From: UMGS1889 sp900556055
GTDB lineage: Bacteria > Bacillota > Clostridia > Oscillospirales > Ruminococcaceae
Direction: 5' to 3'
Length of the DNA stretch: 64,000 nt
Assembly (NCBI GenBank): GCA_902463265.1
Contig: CABQEV010000003.1
Span: 134,313-198,312, forward strand
Position 1 is the first letter of the stretch; every line of letters starts with the position of its first letter. This document shows, in pieces, positions 32,463 to 41,389 of the stretch. The position numbers were made by a program, and so were the translations under genes. A model generated the notes under the pieces. That model searched no databases and was not told the DNA's origin. It worked only from the letters and a program-made list of their open reading frames with translations.

Positions 32463-35081
32463 TTATTCAGCGTTTTCGCTCTTTTTTACGGTGACATTAA
32501 GCGCACCGTCTGCGAAATCTACGCAGAGAGTTGAGTACGGCTCAATGTCGTCGGCAATGATCTTTCTCGCAATAAGCGTTTCGACCTTGCTCTGGATAAA
32601 TCTCTTGAGCGGTCTTGCGCCGAATACGGGATCGTAGCCTTCGTCGATGATGTAGTTCTTTGCAGCATCGGAAACAGTAACTGAAAGCTGTCTGTCTTCA
32701 AGACGCTTGCTGAGACCTTTGAGCATAAGATCCACGATCTGACCGATATCCGACTTCGACAGCGGCTTGTAAAGCACGATCTCGTCAAGACGGTTAAGGA
32801 ACTCGGGACGGAATTTCTCTCTGAGAAGCTCGTTTACCTCGTCCTTTGCTTCCTGGGATATCGTGTTGTCTTCTGTGATGCCGTCGAGGATAGCGGACGA
32901 ACCGAGGTTGGATGTCAGGATTATGATAGTATTTTTGAAATCTACCGTTCTGCCCTGCGAGTCGGTGATACGTCCGTCATCAAGCACCTGGAGAAGGATG
33001 TTGAATACATCGGGGTGAGCCTTTTCGACTTCATCGAACAGAACGACAGAGTAAGGTCTGCGGCGGACTGCTTCAGTCAGCTGACCGCCCTCCTCATATC
33101 CGACATATCCCGGAGGTGCTCCTATCAGACGGCTTACGGAGAATTTCTCCATGTATTCCGTCATATCAATACGGACGATGTTCTTCTCATCATCAAAAAG
33201 TGCTTCGGCAAGAGCCTTTGCAAGCTCTGTTTTTCCGACACCGGTAGGGCCTAAGAACATGAACGAACCTATTGGTCTGTTCGGATCCTGGATTCCCGCT
33301 CTCGAACGGAGTATAGCCTCGCTGACCTTTTCGACAGCCTCGTCCTGACCTATAACACGCTTGTGGAGAATGCCTTCCATGTTCAGCAGCTTCTCACGCT
33401 CGCCTTCCATCAGCTTTGCAACAGGGATACCCGTCCAGCGGCTGATGATCCTTGTGATCTCCTCGTCGGTGACTTTATCACGGAGGAGTGTGTGCTTTTT
33501 CTCGGCGTGTTCCTCGTCCTCAGCTTCTTCAAGCTCTTTCTGGAGGGCAGGGAGCTTGCCGTATTTAAGCTCAGCTGCCTTGTTAAGGTCATAGCTGCGC
33601 TCAGCTTCTGCGATATCGGCATTCATCTTTTCTATTTCCTTACGGATATTCTGTACCTTGCCGATAGATGCCTTCTCGTTTTCCCAGCGAGCCTTCATCT
33701 CGGCGAATTCGGCACGCATTTCCGCAAGCTCTTTCTGTATTTCCTCGAGATGTTCCTTCGAGAGCTTGTCATCCTCTTTCTTGAGGGCTGTTTCCTCGAT
33801 CTCGTGACGCATGATCTTACGTGAGATCTCATCAAGCTCAGTAGGCATTGAATTCATCTCTGTTTTGATAAGAGCGCATGCTTCATCAACAAGGTCGATA
33901 GCCTTATCGGGTAGAAAACGGTCGGTGATGTAACGGTTTGAAAGGGTAGCGGCGGTGATGAGGGCAGAGTCCTGGATCTTGACACCGTGATAAACCTCGT
34001 AACGCTCCTTCAGACCTCTCAGTATGGATATAGTATCTTCAACGGTAGGCTCGGGGACCATTACAGGCTGGAAACGTCTTTCGAGTGCCTTATCCTTTTC
34101 GATGTACTGACGGTACTCGTTAAGGGTCGTTGCGCCGATACAATGCAGCTCGCCTCTTGCCAGCATAGGCTTCAGCAGATTGCCTGCGTCCATTGCGCCC
34201 TCGCCCTTGCCTGCGCCTACAATGGTGTGGATCTCATCAATAAAAAGGAGGATCTCGCCGTTTGCTTTTTTCAGCTCGTTAAGTACGGCTTTAAGACGTT
34301 CCTCAAATTCGCCCTTATACTTTGCGCCTGCAACGAGCGCACCCATATCAAGGGAGAATATTTTCTTGTCCTTCAGATTGTTGGGGACATCTCCGCGGAC
34401 TATTCTCAGAGCAAGTCCCTCAGCGATAGCGGTTTTGCCGACACCGGGTTCACCGATAAGAACAGGGTTATTTTTCGTTTTTCTGGACAGGATACGGATA
34501 ACGTTTCTTATCTCGGTATCACGTCCGATAACAGGGTCAAGCTTGTTTGCCTTTGCAAGTCCGACAAGCTCCTGACCGTATTTCTTGAGGGCATCATATG
34601 TCTCCTCGGGGGAATCGGTGGTTACTCTCTGGCTTCCTCTTACCTCGGAAAGAGCTTTGAGGAAAGCGTCATTCGTGATCGAATAGGTCTTGAAAAGCTT
34701 TGATACTTCACTGTTCGGAGCTTCGAGCAGTCCCATAAACAGATGCTCAACGGAGATATATTCATCGGACATACGCTTAGCGCATTCTTCAGCTTTCTGG
34801 AGCGCACGGTCAACGTCCTGAGTAACATAAACGGTGCCCGGCTTTCTGCCGCTGCCCGTAACCTTCGGTATATTGTTTATCGACGATGAAACGCTGTTTG
34901 AGAAGCTTTCCGTATCAACACCCATTTTCGTGAGAAGCTGGGGGATAAGTCCGTTCTCCTGATTCATCATTGCGTATAGGATATGCTGCTGTTCGATGTT
35001 CATATTCTGATACTCAATGGCAACAGACTGAGCGTCCTGGATGATCTCTGTGGATTTTCTTGTTAAATTCTGCATATTCAT
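32463..35081 (-). CDS. clpB: ClpB disaggregase
   Basis: Hsp100 AAA+ chaperone that rescues aggregated proteins with DnaK; cytosolic hexamer. 872 residues. Order: N-domain with two Clp repeats (residues 1-145), AAA-1 with Walker A GEPGVGKTA near residue 207, coiled-coil M domain (about 400-530, rich in Lys/Glu), AAA-2 with Walker A GPTGVGKTE near residue 610, sensor and C-terminal D2 region. ATG overlaps the stop of the upstream RHH gene (ATGA) and has AAGGA 9-10 nt upstream. No CIRCE or CtsR box was found. Confidence 0.97.
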   Translation of the reverse strand: MNMQNLTRKSTEIIQDAQSVAIEYQNMNIEQQHILYAMMNQENGLIPQLLTKMGVDTESFSNSVSSSINNIPKVTGSGRKPGTVYVTQDVDRALQKAEECAKRMSDEYISVEHLFMGLLEAPNSEVSKLFKTYSITNDAFLKALSEVRGSQRVTTDSPEETYDALKKYGQELVGLAKANKLDPVIGRDTEIRNVIRILSRKTKNNPVLIGEPGVGKTAIAEGLALRIVRGDVPNNLKDKKIFSLDMGALVAGAKYKGEFEERLKAVLNELKKANGEILLFIDEIHTIVGAGKGEGAMDAGNLLKPMLARGELHCIGATTLNEYRQYIEKDKALERRFQPVMVPEPTVEDTISILRGLKERYEVYHGVKIQDSALITAATLSNRYITDRFLPDKAIDLVDEACALIKTEMNSMPTELDEISRKIMRHEIEETALKKEDDKLSKEHLEEIQKELAEMRAEFAEMKARWENEKASIGKVQNIRKEIEKMNADIAEAERSYDLNKAAELKYGKLPALQKELEEAEDEEHAEKKHTLLRDKVTDEEITRIISRWTGIPVAKLMEGEREKLLNMEGILHKRVIGQDEAVEKVSEAILRSRAGIQDPNRPIGSFMFLGPTGVGKTELAKALAEALFDDEKNIVRIDMTEYMEKFSVSRLIGAPPGYVGYEEGGQLTEAVRRRPYSVVLFDEVEKAHPDVFNILLQVLDDGRITDSQGRTVDFKNTIIILTSNLGSSAILDGITEDNTISQEAKDEVNELLREKFRPEFLNRLDEIVLYKPLSKSDIGQIVDLMLKGLSKRLEDRQLSVTVSDAAKNYIIDEGYDPVFGARPLKRFIQSKVETLIARKIIADDIEPYSTLCVDFADGALNVTVKKSENAE

Positions 35082-35722
35082 ATACTTTCATCCTTCCTGT
35101 AATCAAGTTTCAGCAGTATTTCGCTGCATCGTTCCTCGGGAAGTCCGAAGAACTCTTTGATCGAATTGTCAAAATGTCTCACATAATCTGCTATGAGTGA
35201 CGCTGTTTCACTCGTGGACATATTCTGATAATCGCCGTATATCCTGAAAAAAACAGTGTACTTTGCGTCGCTTACGGAATATTTCTCGGCATGGAGATCA
35301 TCGGTGTCACCATTTTTCAGAAGTGTTGACCATACGTGATAAAATCCGCCGACCTTGTCTTTCAGAAGCTTGTTCTGAGTTCTCAGAGCCGCCTCCATAC
35401 GTCCCGAAACGCTTTCTCCGTCAGGCGTCAGCGTGACGGTGTAGCGAAGCGTCGGGTTATATTTGTAATTCAGCGCACTTCTTAAAGTAAGGACGGAGGG
35501 CGATGTTCCGTGGCACACCTGAATGTCTCCGCTTTCGGAAAGCGTCCTGCCGACGATCCCGAAAACCTCATCCGCATGGGAATCGGGGGTTTTTATGGAC
35601 AGATAATCGGCAAGGATCCTGTTGATAAGTGCCGAACGCGATGTGTTAAGGCTGTAAGCAGCCTTGTCGATCCCTTTTACAACCTCGTCCATAAGAATGA
35701 GACTGTAAAGACTTTTGCTCAT
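35078..35722 (-). CDS. RHH-domain protein upstream of and coupled to clpB, putative regulator
   Basis: 214 residues. The N-terminus (YSLILMDEVVKGIDKAAYSL, NTSRSALINRILADYLS) has the strand-helix-helix pattern of ribbon-helix-helix DNA-binding proteins. The remaining 150 residues look alpha/beta and I do not recognise them (RYTVTLTPDG, AKYTVFFRIYGDYQNMSTSE). Its stop codon overlaps the clpB start, so translation is likely coupled. Together with a palindrome over the shared promoter this suggests an autoregulated stress operon, but the role is inferred. Confidence 0.75.
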   Translation of the reverse strand: MSKSLYSLILMDEVVKGIDKAAYSLNTSRSALINRILADYLSIKTPDSHADEVFGIVGRTLSESGDIQVCHGTSPSVLTLRSALNYKYNPTLRYTVTLTPDGESVSGRMEAALRTQNKLLKDKVGGFYHVWSTLLKNGDTDDLHAEKYSVSDAKYTVFFRIYGDYQNMSTSETASLIADYVRHFDNSIKEFFGLPEERCSEILLKLDYRKDESI

Positions 35723-35745
35723 TTTTGATCCATACCTCCCTTACG

Positions 35746-35781
35746 ATTATATAGTATAGCACACTCTATATAATTTGTCAA
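35746..35781 (-). promoter_or_regulatory. Promoter and palindromic operator of the RHH-clpB operon
   Basis: Minus strand TTGACA (35776-35781), 17 bp, TATACT (35753-35758). A perfect 9-bp inverted repeat ATTATATAG/CTATATAAT (35746-35754 and 35766-35774) with 11-bp spacing covers the -10 and spacer. Confidence 0.8.
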
Positions 35782-35830
35782 GGGGTTTATATAAATTTCT
35801 TTGCAAAATATATTTAAGGAGAATAAAATT

Positions 35831-36289
35831 ATGTCAGAACGCATTAAAAAGGTATCGGGATCCGTTACCGAACAGACCTATATTATTATGCCTAAGGACG
35901 CAAACGGCTGTGGAAGGCTTTTCGGCGGCAGGCTGATGGAATGGATGGATCTTGCTGCGGCGATAACCGGCAGACGCCATTCGGGGCATGAAGTAACTAC
36001 GGCATCGGTCAATGGTCTGATATTCCGCGCACCCGCACACGTCGGGGATACTATTGTAATAAGAGCGAGGATAACCTACACGGGAAGATCGTCCATGGAG
36101 ATCCGCACGGACGCATATGCCGAGGAGCTGAGCGGGGAGAGGACGCTGATAAATTCAGCATATTTCACAGTCATAGCACTTGATGAGAATGAAAGACCCT
36201 GCCGTGTTCCGAGGATAATCCCCGAGACAGAGGAAGAAAGAGCGGAGTATAATTCGGCGGAAGAGAGAAAAAGAAACAGAATAAAATAA
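35831..36289 (+). CDS. Acyl-CoA thioesterase (hotdog, YciA/Acot-like)
   Basis: 152 residues. Hydrolyses acyl-CoA thioesters; cytosolic. The opening QTYIIMPKDANGCGRLFGG, the acidic LMEWMDLAAA and the SVNGLIFRAPAHVGD segment match the YciA/BFIT hotdog family. The C-terminal 20 residues are charged and less conserved. AAGGAG precedes the ATG. It is divergent from the RHH-clpB operon. Confidence 0.9.
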   Translation: MSERIKKVSGSVTEQTYIIMPKDANGCGRLFGGRLMEWMDLAAAITGRRHSGHEVTTASVNGLIFRAPAHVGDTIVIRARITYTGRSSMEIRTDAYAEELSGERTLINSAYFTVIALDENERPCRVPRIIPETEEERAEYNSAEERKRNRIK

Positions 36290-36362
36290 ATAACGATGAA
36301 TTTTGCAGTAAAAATATTGTCGGACAGCATATTATTTTGTATAAAAAATATAAATTCAATAA

Positions 36363-36394
36363 TTAACATATAAAATTCAATATTTATATGTTAA
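36363..36394 (+). repeat. Perfect 12-bp inverted repeat upstream of the alkyltransferase gene
   Basis: TTAACATATAAA and its exact complement TTTATATGTTAA are separated by 8 bp. Its right arm lies beside a TAAAAT (36392-36397) that could serve as -10. It is probably a protein operator or a weak hairpin. Confidence 0.5.
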
Positions 36395-36466
36395 AATAAT
36401 AAAAGTATGTGCGCTGCTGGGTGTGTTGAGCAGTGTATCCGAAAAAACTCCGAAGGGATTGATTTT

Positions 36467-36934
36467 GTGGAAATGAAGATAACATCCCCTTTTAAAACGC
36501 CTATCGGCTGGATAAGCATTACCGAAGAGGACGATAAAATTTCTGAAATAAGCATAGGCGAGCCTGTTGTCTGCTTTTTTATAGCGGAAACAAAGCTGAT
36601 ATCCGACGCTAAGAAGCAGCTTAACGAGTATTTTGCGGGAAAAAGAAAGACTTTTGATCTGCCTGTCGCTCTCTCGGGTACGGATTTTCAGATGTCCGTC
36701 TGGGAAAAGCTCTCCGAGATACCCTACGGCGAGACAAGGACCTACAAGCAGGTCGCTGAGATGACGGGAAGCCCCGCATCTTACAGAGCAGTTGGAAGTG
36801 CTGCGGGAAAAAATCCCGTGCCGATAATCGTTCCGTGCCACAGAGTCATCGCTTCGGGCGGCTCCATGTCCGGCTATGCGCTTGGTGCCGATGCGAAGAA
36901 ATTCCTTATCGAGCTTGAAGCATCGCACAGATAA
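36467..36934 (+). CDS. Methylated-DNA-protein cysteine methyltransferase
   Basis: Suicide repair of O6-alkylguanine; Ogt/MGMT type. 156 residues. Helix-turn-helix/DNA-binding segment VAEMTGSPASYRAVGSA, active-site IVPCHRVI with the acceptor Cys, and the Asn hinge GKNPVPI are intact, with a short N-terminal domain. I use GTG at 36467 because AAGGGA is 8 nt upstream; ATG at 36473 (14 nt) is the alternative. The only upstream control candidate is the nearby 12-bp palindrome. Confidence 0.92.
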   Translation: MEMKITSPFKTPIGWISITEEDDKISEISIGEPVVCFFIAETKLISDAKKQLNEYFAGKRKTFDLPVALSGTDFQMSVWEKLSEIPYGETRTYKQVAEMTGSPASYRAVGSAAGKNPVPIIVPCHRVIASGGSMSGYALGADAKKFLIELEASHR

Positions 36935-37069
36935 AACTGCATTTATATTTTCATTATTATAACTTTTTTGCAAGGCAAAATTAACATTGATTCGTGTTAT
37001 TATCCGATGTTCGTGTAAAATTGCTAATAAAATTATGGAAAATTGCCGTTAAATCGGTTTAAATGTTCA

Positions 37070-37098
37070 TTGACTTTTAGTCCGGCAAAGTATATTAT
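37070..37098 (+). promoter_or_regulatory. liv operon promoter
   Basis: TTGACT (37070-37075), 17 bp, TATTAT (37093-37098). Confidence 0.7.
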
Positions 37099-37167
37099 AT
37101 TAATATGAAAGCAAGTTTTAGGCTGCTTTCTGTCATTTTTCATAATATTCTAAGGGGGATATTAACA

Positions 37168-38403
37168 ATGAAGAAAATATCTGAGAAGATCTTAGCCCTC
37201 GGTCTGTCGGCTATGATGACTGTTCCTTTCATGACTTCCTGTTCAAAGTCGGGCGACAGTGCTGACAGCAGCTCTGACGGCAGCTCGTCCGCAGCAGCAG
37301 GCACAACCATCAAGATCGGCGGTATCGGACCTGTAACAGGCGGTGCTGCGGTTTACGGTCAGGCTGTAAAGAACGCAGCTGAGATGGCTGTAAAGGAGAT
37401 CAATGAGGCAGGCGGAATCAACGGCGTTCAGATCGAATTCAAGTTTGAAGACGATGTTCACGATGCCGAGAAGTCCGTAAACGCTTACAACACTCTTAAG
37501 GACTGGGGCATGCAGATGCTGATGGGTACTGTAACCTCCACACCTTGCCAGGCTGTTGTTGAGGAAACACATAAGGACAATATGTTCCAGCTGACTCCTT
37601 CCGGCTCCGCTGTTGAGAGCATCAAGTATGACAATGCATTCAGAGTTTGCTTCTCTGATCCTAACCAGGGCCTCGGATCCGCTAAGTACATAGGCGAGAA
37701 CAACCTTGCTTCCAAGGTCGCTGTGATCTACAACAGCTCTGATGTATATTCTTCCGGTATCTACGAGAAGTTTGCTGCTGAGGCTGCTAACCAGCCCTTC
37801 GAGATCGTTTCTGCTGAGGCGTTCACAGACGATTCCAAGACAGACTTTACTGTACAGCTCCAGAAGGCTAAGGATGCAGGCGCTGACCTCGTATTCCTTC
37901 CTATCTACTATCAGGAGGCTTCTCTGATCCTTCAGCAGGCTGCTTCCATGGAGTTCGCTCCCAAGTTCTTCGGCTGCGACGGACTTGACGGTATTCTTGC
38001 TGTTGAAAACTTCGACCTTAAGCTCACAGAAGGCGTAATGCTTCTTACTCCTTTCGCTGCTGATGCTCAGGACGATATGACAAAGACTTTCGTTTCTAAC
38101 TATGAGGCTGCTTACGGTGATGTTCCTAACCAGTTTGCTGCTGATGCATATGATGCTATCTACATCATGAAGGCTGCAGGAGAGAAGGCAGGCATCACAG
38201 CTGATATGTCCGTTTCCGATATGTGCGATGCTATGAAGAAGGCTATGACCGAGATCACATATGACGGTCTGACCGGTACAGCCATGACATGGGATGCAGA
38301 CGGCGAGCCTACAAAGGATCCTAAGGCTGTTGTTATCGCTATCGAAGAAGTAACAAACGATGATGGCACAACATCTCTGAGCGGTTCCTACAAGGCAATG
38401 TAA
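37168..38403 (+). CDS. livJ: Branched-chain amino acid ABC transporter binding lipoprotein
   Basis: Extracellular Leu/Ile/Val-binding protein (Peripla_BP_6 fold), 411 residues. Signal peptide with lipobox MTSC and a Ser/Asp/Ala-rich linker; then KIGGIGPVTGGAAVYGQAV, the start of the fold, and later IYNSSDVYSSG. GGGGGA lies 8 nt before the ATG. It heads the liv operon and is separated from livH by 180 bp with two hairpins. Confidence 0.95.
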   Translation: MKKISEKILALGLSAMMTVPFMTSCSKSGDSADSSSDGSSSAAAGTTIKIGGIGPVTGGAAVYGQAVKNAAEMAVKEINEAGGINGVQIEFKFEDDVHDAEKSVNAYNTLKDWGMQMLMGTVTSTPCQAVVEETHKDNMFQLTPSGSAVESIKYDNAFRVCFSDPNQGLGSAKYIGENNLASKVAVIYNSSDVYSSGIYEKFAAEAANQPFEIVSAEAFTDDSKTDFTVQLQKAKDAGADLVFLPIYYQEASLILQQAASMEFAPKFFGCDGLDGILAVENFDLKLTEGVMLLTPFAADAQDDMTKTFVSNYEAAYGDVPNQFAADAYDAIYIMKAAGEKAGITADMSVSDMCDAMKKAMTEITYDGLTGTAMTWDADGEPTKDPKAVVIAIEEVTNDDGTTSLSGSYKAM

Positions 38404-38427
38404 TCATTGGAAATTTAACTGCGGAAT

Positions 38428-38462
38428 TACCGTCGGCGCTGACAAAATCAGTGTCGGCGGTA
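38428..38462 (+). repeat. Long G-U rich stem-loop after livJ
   Basis: 15-bp stem (38428-38442 with 38448-38462, with several G-U pairs) and CAAAA loop. It is not followed by a T-run, so it is more likely an mRNA 3'-end stabiliser or pause structure than a terminator. Confidence 0.55.
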
Positions 38463-38483
38463 TACGTGGTTATATAGTTTCCT

Positions 38484-38542
38484 GTGAAAACTGAAAAATG
38501 AAAAGCCGCATGAGGGACTACTTTCCATTTTTCAGTTTTCAC
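38484..38542 (+). repeat. Perfect 17-bp inverted repeat between livJ and livH
   Basis: Arms 38484-38500 and 38526-38542 are exact complements; after one mismatch 4 further bp pair. The loop is about 15 nt. The A-rich arm and length resemble a REP- or MITE-like unit. Confidence 0.7.
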
Positions 38543-38582
38543 TTTATAGATGTCAAAATTTAAATGAACGGGGAAATGAATT

Positions 38583-39467
38583 ATGAGCTTCCTGAACTAT
38601 CTGATCAACGGTCTGAGTCTGGGCAGTGTTTACGCTATCATAGCTCTCGGATACACAATGGTTTACGGTATTGCGAAAATGCTGAACTTTGCCCACGGCG
38701 ATGTTATCATGGTCGGCGCATTTGTGGTATTTCTGTGCATGAAGGACGCAGGCATCAATGCTCTGGTGAGTGTTCTCATATCAATGGCGGTATGTACTGT
38801 TCTCGGCGTAGTGATAGAGAAGGTTGCTTATCGTCCGCTGCGAAATGCAAACTCGTCGCTTGCTGTACTTATCACGGCGATTGGTGTCAGCTATCTGCTC
38901 CAGAACCTTGCACTTCTTATTTTTGGTGCGGATACAAAATCCTTCACATCTGTTGTTTCACTGAAGCCGCTGAAGCTTTTTGACGGTCAGGTCTCAATTT
39001 CCGGTGAGGCTATCGTTACCATCGCTGCATGTATCGTTATCATGGTTGGACTTACGCTCTTTGTAAACAAGACCAAAGCCGGACAGGCTATGCAGGCTGT
39101 TTCCGAGGATAAGGGTGCAGCTCAGCTCATGGGCGTAAATGTAAACGCAACTATCTCTCTGACATTTGCTATCGGCTCGGCACTTGCTGCTGTTGCGGGT
39201 GCGCTGATGTGTTCCGCATACCCTAACCTTACTCCTTATTCGGGAACAATGCCCGGTATCAAGGCATTTGTTGCTGCTGTTTTCGGCGGAATAGGATCTA
39301 TCCCCGGCGCAATGATCGGCGGACTTCTTATCGGCATTATCGAGATCATCGGCAAGGCTTACATATCATCTCAGATGGCTGACGCTATCGTATTTGCGAT
39401 CCTCGTAATCGTTCTTCTCGTAAAGCCTACGGGTATCCTCGGCAAGAACATTCAGGAAAAGGTTTAA
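38583..39467 (+). CDS. livH: Branched-chain amino acid ABC permease
   Basis: 294 residues, about eight membrane helices, LivH type: LINGLSLGSVYAIIALGYTM at the N-terminus and the cytoplasmic coupling loop SEDKGAAQLMGVNVN with the EAA-like region. GGGGA before the ATG. Pairs with livM to form the channel. Confidence 0.95.
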   Translation: MSFLNYLINGLSLGSVYAIIALGYTMVYGIAKMLNFAHGDVIMVGAFVVFLCMKDAGINALVSVLISMAVCTVLGVVIEKVAYRPLRNANSSLAVLITAIGVSYLLQNLALLIFGADTKSFTSVVSLKPLKLFDGQVSISGEAIVTIAACIVIMVGLTLFVNKTKAGQAMQAVSEDKGAAQLMGVNVNATISLTFAIGSALAAVAGALMCSAYPNLTPYSGTMPGIKAFVAAVFGGIGSIPGAMIGGLLIGIIEIIGKAYISSQMADAIVFAILVIVLLVKPTGILGKNIQEKV

Positions 39468-39480
39468 GGGGGGCGTTATA

Positions 39481-40569
39481 ATGGAAAAAACAGCTAAAAC
39501 AAAGAAGCTGCAGAAATCTACCGTAAACAGCTTCATAAACTACGGCATAGTTATCGTCCTCTACATATTCATGATGATACTTCAGGGCGCAGGCGTTCTT
39601 TCCAGCTCTATGAGGGGCTTCCTCGTTCCTGTGTGCATATATGTAATAATGGCTGTTTCGCTTAACCTCGTTGTCGGAATTCTTGGTGAGCTGAGCCTTG
39701 GCCATGCGGGATTTATGTGCGTCGGCGCATATACCAGTGCTATCTTCTCCAAGCTTACGGAGGATACAATTACTGCCGCTCCGCTCAGATTTACGATCGC
39801 GATCCTTATAGGTGCGCTTTTTGCGGCAATATTCGGAATGCTTATAGGCATACCTGTTCTGAGACTTAAAGGCGACTATCTTGCCATCGTTACTCTTGCA
39901 TTCGGTGAGATCATCAAGAATATCGTGAATGTCATCAACTTCGGCGTTGATTCAAGAGGCGCACATTTCTCAACCGAAAGCGCAATGGCTCTCGGCCTTG
40001 AGGAGGACGGAAAGATCATCATCAAGGGCGCACAGGGTATCTCAGGCACGCCTAATGATGCGAATTTCACAGTCGGAATAATCCTTGTTCTTCTTGCTCT
40101 TTTTGTTGTGCAGAACCTTATAAATTCCCGTGACGGACGTGCTATCATGGCTATCCGTGACAACAGGATCGCTGCTGAATCCATCGGTATCAACATCACA
40201 AAGTATAAGCTGATGGTATTTACTGTCTCCGCTGCTCTCGCAGGCGCAGCAGGTGCGCTTTATTCGCATAACTTCGCAACACTGACATCTGCGGGCGATA
40301 AATTCAACTACAACGCTTCGATCATGATACTGGTTTACGTCGTTCTCGGCGGCATCGGAAATATCAGAGGCTCGGTTATTGCGGCTGTTCTCCTTTATAT
40401 CCTTCCCGAAAAGCTCAGATTCCTGAACGATTACAGAATGCTTGTTTACGCAATAGTTCTTATCATTGTTATGCTCTTTAACTGGTCTCCCAAGATCAAG
40501 GAATACAGAGAAAAAGTTTCCTATGCTATCAAAAATAAATTCGGCAAAAAGGAGGAAATCAAGGCATGA
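39481..40569 (+). CDS. livM: Branched-chain amino acid ABC permease
   Basis: 362 residues, LivM type. The central segments SLNLVVGILGELSLGHAGF and the coupling region MAIRDNRIAAESIGINITKYK are characteristic. 13 nt after livH with GGGGGG before the ATG. Its last codon overlaps livG by 4 nt. Confidence 0.95.
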   Translation: MEKTAKTKKLQKSTVNSFINYGIVIVLYIFMMILQGAGVLSSSMRGFLVPVCIYVIMAVSLNLVVGILGELSLGHAGFMCVGAYTSAIFSKLTEDTITAAPLRFTIAILIGALFAAIFGMLIGIPVLRLKGDYLAIVTLAFGEIIKNIVNVINFGVDSRGAHFSTESAMALGLEEDGKIIIKGAQGISGTPNDANFTVGIILVLLALFVVQNLINSRDGRAIMAIRDNRIAAESIGINITKYKLMVFTVSAALAGAAGALYSHNFATLTSAGDKFNYNASIMILVYVVLGGIGNIRGSVIAAVLLYILPEKLRFLNDYRMLVYAIVLIIVMLFNWSPKIKEYREKVSYAIKNKFGKKEEIKA

Positions 40570-41324
40570 ACATGTTAGAGGTTTCAAATCTCAGTATTTC
40601 CTTCGGCGGACTTAAAGCGGTAAGCGATTTCAATCTTACAGTTAAAAAGGGTCAGCTTTACGGTCTTATCGGACCTAACGGCGCAGGAAAAACCACTGTT
40701 TTCAATCTGCTGACAGGTGTTTACAAGGCAGATACGGGTTCTATCCTCCTTGACGGAAAAGAGATCGTCAAGCTCAGTACTATCGAAACAAACAAGGCGG
40801 GCATCGCAAGAACATTCCAGAATATCCGTCTTTTCAAGGAACTCAGCGTTATCGACAACGTTAAGGTCGGTCTGCATAATCATCATCATTATTCCACTTT
40901 TGAGGGCATCTTCCGTCTGCCTAAGTATTTCAAGGTCGAAAAAGAAATAACCGAAAAGGCAATGGAGCTTCTGAAGGTAATGGGACTTGACAGCGAGGCG
41001 AATGTCATTGCCGCAAATCTGCCTTACGGAAAGCAGAGAAAGCTTGAGATCGCAAGAGCACTGGCTACATCGCCGAAACTGCTTCTTCTCGATGAACCTG
41101 CTGCGGGTATGAACCCGAATGAAACTGCGGAACTGATGAATACGATCCGTTTCGTAAGAGATAATTTTGATATGACGATCCTGCTTATCGAGCATGATAT
41201 GAAGCTCGTTTCGGGCATATGCGAGGAAGTTACCGTTCTTAACTTCGGAACTGAGCTTACTCACGGTATCACAACAGAAGTCCTGAATGACGAGCGTGTT
41301 ATCAAGGCTTACCTCGGCGATTAA
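40566..41324 (+). CDS. livG: Branched-chain amino acid ABC ATPase
   Basis: 252 residues. Walker A GPNGAGKTT near residue 37, signature variant LPYGKQRKLEIARAL, Walker B LLLLDEPAAGMNP; the LivG-type FQNIRLFKELSVIDNV Q-loop region. ATG overlaps the livM stop; GGAGG lies 10 nt upstream inside livM. Hydrolyses ATP to drive uptake. Confidence 0.95.
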   Translation: MNMLEVSNLSISFGGLKAVSDFNLTVKKGQLYGLIGPNGAGKTTVFNLLTGVYKADTGSILLDGKEIVKLSTIETNKAGIARTFQNIRLFKELSVIDNVKVGLHNHHHYSTFEGIFRLPKYFKVEKEITEKAMELLKVMGLDSEANVIAANLPYGKQRKLEIARALATSPKLLLLDEPAAGMNPNETAELMNTIRFVRDNFDMTILLIEHDMKLVSGICEEVTVLNFGTELTHGITTEVLNDERVIKAYLGD

Positions 41325-41389
41325 AACCATGTGAGTTTTGTTTTCCGCATATACGGACACGCAGAATTCAGAAAGGAATGGTCATAAAT

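Noticed and set aside
35746..35781. CIRCE (HrcA) or CtsR operator for clpB
   Set aside because: The palindrome ATTATATAG/CTATATAAT does not match TTAGCACTC-N9-GAGTGCTAA, and no GGTCAAA heptad pair is present.
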